This document shows positions 61,934-64,000 of a stretch of DNA of 64,000 bases, one piece after another. Origin of the DNA: Acidobacteriota bacterium (lineage in GTDB: Bacteria; Acidobacteriota; Terriglobia; Terriglobales; Acidobacteriaceae); NCBI GenBank assembly GCA_013289685.1, contig JABCZL010000004.1, positions 186,001 through 250,000 of the forward strand. Reading direction: 5' to 3'. A program made the position numbers and the translations under genes. The notes below the pieces were generated by a model that made no database searches, was not told the origin of the DNA, and worked only from the letters and a program-made list of their open reading frames with translations. The first letter of the stretch is position 1. Every line of letters begins with the position of its first letter.

Positions 61934-63282
61934 GAACCTGGCGTTGCTGAAGCCGGCTTTCCTGAGTCTGGGTTATCAGAGTTTGGGTTATCGGATTCTG
62001 GGTTACCAGAGCTTGGGTTATTTGAGCCTGGAGCTCGTGAATCTGCGCTTCCCGTTGCCGTCCCGTGTGCACCACCATTGATCGGCGAAACGCCCCGTCC
62101 GCCGCTGGCCCCGCCGCTCGGACTGGTGTTGCGCACATTGATGAGGCTGCCTCTCTGCAGTTTGTCCTGCCCGTCGGTCACCACCGTGTCGCCCGGATTC
62201 ACTCCGCTGGTGACCACGGTCGTGTCTCCCTGGGTCAGCGAAATAGTAACCACTTTGTCCTGCACCGTCTTGTCGGGGTTCACTGCATACACGAACGTAC
62301 CCTGCGGACCGCGCAGAATCGCAGCCGTCGGAATGACCGTGCTGTTTTTTCGCGTCTCCAGCAGCAGGTCAGCATTTACGAACTGATTCGGCCAGAGCTG
62401 GTTGTCTTTGTTATCGAAAACAGCCTTGAGCTTCGCCGTGCCGGTCGTGGGATCGATCTCGTTGTCGATGGTCAGCAACTTGCCCGTGGCCAGCTTGGTC
62501 TGATCGTCGCGGCTGAACGCATCCACTTCGAGCGTTCCCTGCTGCATGCGCCGCGAGACGCTCGGCAGCACATCTTCCGGCAGCGTGAAGATCACCGCAA
62601 TCGGCTGCAACTGGGTCAAGATCAGCATGGGATTGGTGTCTGAGGCGTGAATGATGTTGCCCGGATCGACTTGCCGAAGTCCGACGCGCCCAGTGAACGG
62701 CGCCGTAATGTGGCAGTAGACGATCTGCAGCTTGGCATTATCGATCTGCGCCTGATCGGTGCGCACCGTCCCATCGAGCTGGTCGACCAGAGCCTTCTGC
62801 GTGTCAACCTGCTGCTGGGCGATACTGCCCGAGGGAATCAGCGACGTGTAACGGTCCAGATTCAGCTTGGCATCGCGCAACTGCGCCTGGTCGCGGAATA
62901 ACTGCGCCTGCATCTGCTCCAGTTGCACCTCGAAAGGTCGAGAATCGATTTCGATCAGCAGCTCTCCCTGGTTGACGTTTTGCCCCTCCCGGAAGTTCAC
63001 CTTCATGATCTGTCCGTCAACGCGGCTCTTAATGTTGGCAGTATTAAACGCCGTGACTGCTCCCAGGCCCGACAGGTAAACCGGCACGTCCTGCCGCTGC
63101 ACTTGGGCCACCGCCACCGAGACGGCGCGCGGCGCTGCCGCCTGCGCCTTCTGCTGTTTGGAGTCGGCGCTGCTGCTGCAGCCGAGGAAAAAGGCGCAAA
63201 CCGCTGCCAAGGCAAAGATGGATATGATGCGCGACGGGCGGACCGTCATCACGCGAGGTTTGCTTTCAGAAAGATGAGTCAT
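61930..63282 (-). CDS. mdtA: RND pump periplasmic adaptor, MdtA-like
   Basis: 450 residues from ATG 63282; ATG 63249 is possible. The lipoprotein-like signal ([20 protein letters not shown]) is followed by the biotinyl-lipoyl and hairpin domains ([20 protein letters not shown], long helices with [20 protein letters not shown]), then the barrel and a membrane-proximal domain. The protein tethers the MdtBC-like pump to an outer-membrane channel. The C-terminal ~60 residues are Gly/Ser/Asn/Pro-rich and end in five x-N/K-P-x-S pentapeptides, which are absent from E. coli MdtA. Confidence 0.92.
   Translation of the reverse strand: MTHLSESKPRVMTVRPSRIISIFALAAVCAFFLGCSSSADSKQQKAQAAAPRAVSVAVAQVQRQDVPVYLSGLGAVTAFNTANIKSRVDGQIMKVNFREGQNVNQGELLIEIDSRPFEVQLEQMQAQLFRDQAQLRDAKLNLDRYTSLIPSGSIAQQQVDTQKALVDQLDGTVRTDQAQIDNAKLQIVYCHITAPFTGRVGLRQVDPGNIIHASDTNPMLILTQLQPIAVIFTLPEDVLPSVSRRMQQGTLEVDAFSRDDQTKLATGKLLTIDNEIDPTTGTAKLKAVFDNKDNQLWPNQFVNADLLLETRKNSTVIPTAAILRGPQGTFVYAVNPDKTVQDKVVTISLTQGDTTVVTSGVNPGDTVVTDGQDKLQRGSLINVRNTSPSGGASGGRGVSPINGGAHGTATGSADSRAPGSNNPSSGNPESDNPNSDNPDSGKPASATPGS
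61964..62038. repeat. 15-bp tandem repeat coding for pentapeptides
   Basis: Five degenerate 15-bp units. The first on the plus strand is GAGTCTGGGTTATCA; on the coding strand they give [20 protein letters not shown] and GKPAS at the end of the MdtA-like protein. Confidence 0.8.
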
Positions 63283-63567
63283 GTTCACAGGATGATCCGT
63301 TGCCGTTGGTATTTGACCCGGACCCGGCACGAGGTGCAAGTATTAGACGTAAGCATTGTAGGCTCGGTTGCGGCAACTTACCCCTGGGAGGCGGGAAATT
63401 TCTAACAAATGAAGCCTCCCCTAGAGTGGCTCAGGCAGGAACCGGAATGCAGCTGCTACTGTAAAACCGTGCCTATCCAGCATCAACCGCGGCCTACTAG
63501 CAGGTCAAGACCGGGGCGAAGGTTTTACAAATCTTTACTCGCATTGACCTGGGTTGACTCTGGGGCT

Positions 63568-63593
63568 AATTCTTACGACAAATTCTTACGACA
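63568..63593. repeat. 13-bp tandem duplication after leuD
   Basis: AATTCTTACGACA occurs twice in a row, 6 bp past the stop codon of leuD. No function is evident. Confidence 0.8.
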
Positions 63594-63598
63594 AACTC

Positions 63599-64000
63599 TC
63601 ACGGCGCTCGTAGCGCTGCCGGCGCGGGATGCCGCGCCTCGTAAGCCTCAATTTCCGCCTCGTGTTGCAGCGTGAGCCCAATGTCGTCCAGCCCATTCAG
63701 TAGGCAATGGCGAACGAACTCGTCCATGGGAAAAGTAGCGCGGAACCCTTGCTCGTCGCGCACTTCGCATTTCTCCAGGTCAATCGTGACCTGGTAGCCG
63801 TCGATCTCCTCGGCTTGCTGCATCAGTGCTGCCACTTCGTCCTCGCTTAGCCGCACGGCGAGAAATCCATTCTTCGCGCTGTTGTTGGCGAAAATGTCTC
63901 CGAACGAAGAGGAAATCACCGCGCGGAAGCCAAAGTCGGCCAGCGCCCACACCGCATGCTCGCGCGACGACCCGCAACCAAAATTCCTCCCTGCGACCAG
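63599..64000 (-). CDS. leuD: 3-isopropylmalate dehydratase small subunit, 5' end beyond window
   Basis: At least 133 residues; the frame runs off the right edge. VAGRNFGCGSSREHAVWALA and GFRAVISSSFGDIFANNSAK are the aconitase-swivel motifs of LeuD, including the conserved FGCGSSREHA. The C-terminus DEFVRHCLLNGLDDIGLTLQ is complete. LeuD with LeuC isomerises 2-isopropylmalate to 3-isopropylmalate in leucine synthesis; LeuC carries the Fe-S cluster. leuC is probably encoded further right. Confidence 0.93.
   Translation of the reverse strand: MVAGRNFGCGSSREHAVWALADFGFRAVISSSFGDIFANNSAKNGFLAVRLSEDEVAALMQQAEEIDGYQVTIDLEKCEVRDEQGFRATFPMDEFVRHCLLNGLDDIGLTLQHEAEIEAYEARHPAPAALRAP

Noticed and set aside
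61964..62038. Short regularly spaced repeats that could suggest a CRISPR array
   Set aside because: Units are 15 bp without spacers and encode the pentapeptide tail of the adaptor protein. No CRISPR array was seen anywhere in the window.

Overview
The window looks like a chromosomal segment of an acidobacterium (Acidobacteriota, Terriglobia-like). The signs are an ECF sigma factor paired with a TPR-tailed Ser/Thr kinase, a decayed MacB/FtsX permease of the acidobacterial duplicated-permease kind, an FG-GAP/ASPIC-UnbV protein, a YncE-like propeller lipoprotein, an MdtABC-type RND operon and high-GC coding. This placement is inference from gene content, not from a marker gene.

Left part (1-17.9 kb): a frameshifted TPR remnant, a small protein with two ribbon-helix-helix-like repeats, a PH/GRAM-like protein, a 466-residue protein of unknown function, the ECF sigma factor/kinase pair, an excisionase-like HTH protein, a secreted cyclodextrin-glycosyltransferase-like GH13 enzyme with altered active-site residues, a Flp pilin gene that seems to have lost one base near its start, a Tat-exported FAD oxidoreductase, a secreted M24 peptidase-like protein flanked by ~50-bp imperfect repeats, and a methyltransferase. 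It ends in two truncated paralogue fragments lying head to head, a permease C-terminus and a kinase N-terminus.

Central operon (18.0-31.2 kb): ten plus-strand genes with almost no gaps. The first three match small proteins usually found beside type VI secretion spikes (a helical accessory protein, a DLDEDAW Ig-like protein, and a LysM plus peptidoglycan-binding protein). A 1097-residue protein with an HEFGH...D zinc-protease motif, an exported beta-propeller, a protein with four tandem GT2 domains and a methyltransferase, two GT2 enzymes, an epimerase-methyltransferase fusion and a last GT2 enzyme follow. No secretion-machine core gene is in the window. This is the best candidate here for an undescribed system.

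Integrated element (31.74-42.23 kb): a 10.4-kb insertion in tRNA-Ser(UGA), bounded by 43-bp perfect repeats. It carries a tyrosine integrase, a RepA-like AAA ATPase behind a near-consensus promoter and an attenuator-like hairpin, HTH and coiled-coil proteins, and a tail tape-measure protein. It has no recognisable capsid, portal or large terminase. Its genes are tightly packed with good ribosome binding sites, which suggests a phage satellite or a minimal functional element rather than a decayed prophage.

Right part (42.3-64 kb): an esterase, a MacB-type permease/ATPase pair with an MsbA-like exporter, a histidine kinase, response regulator and CRTAC1-type protein in a coupled run, a YceI protein, a FAD oxidoreductase beside a type III polyketide synthase, a propeller lipoprotein, the mdtABC-like efflux operon, and the 3' part of leuD at the window edge.
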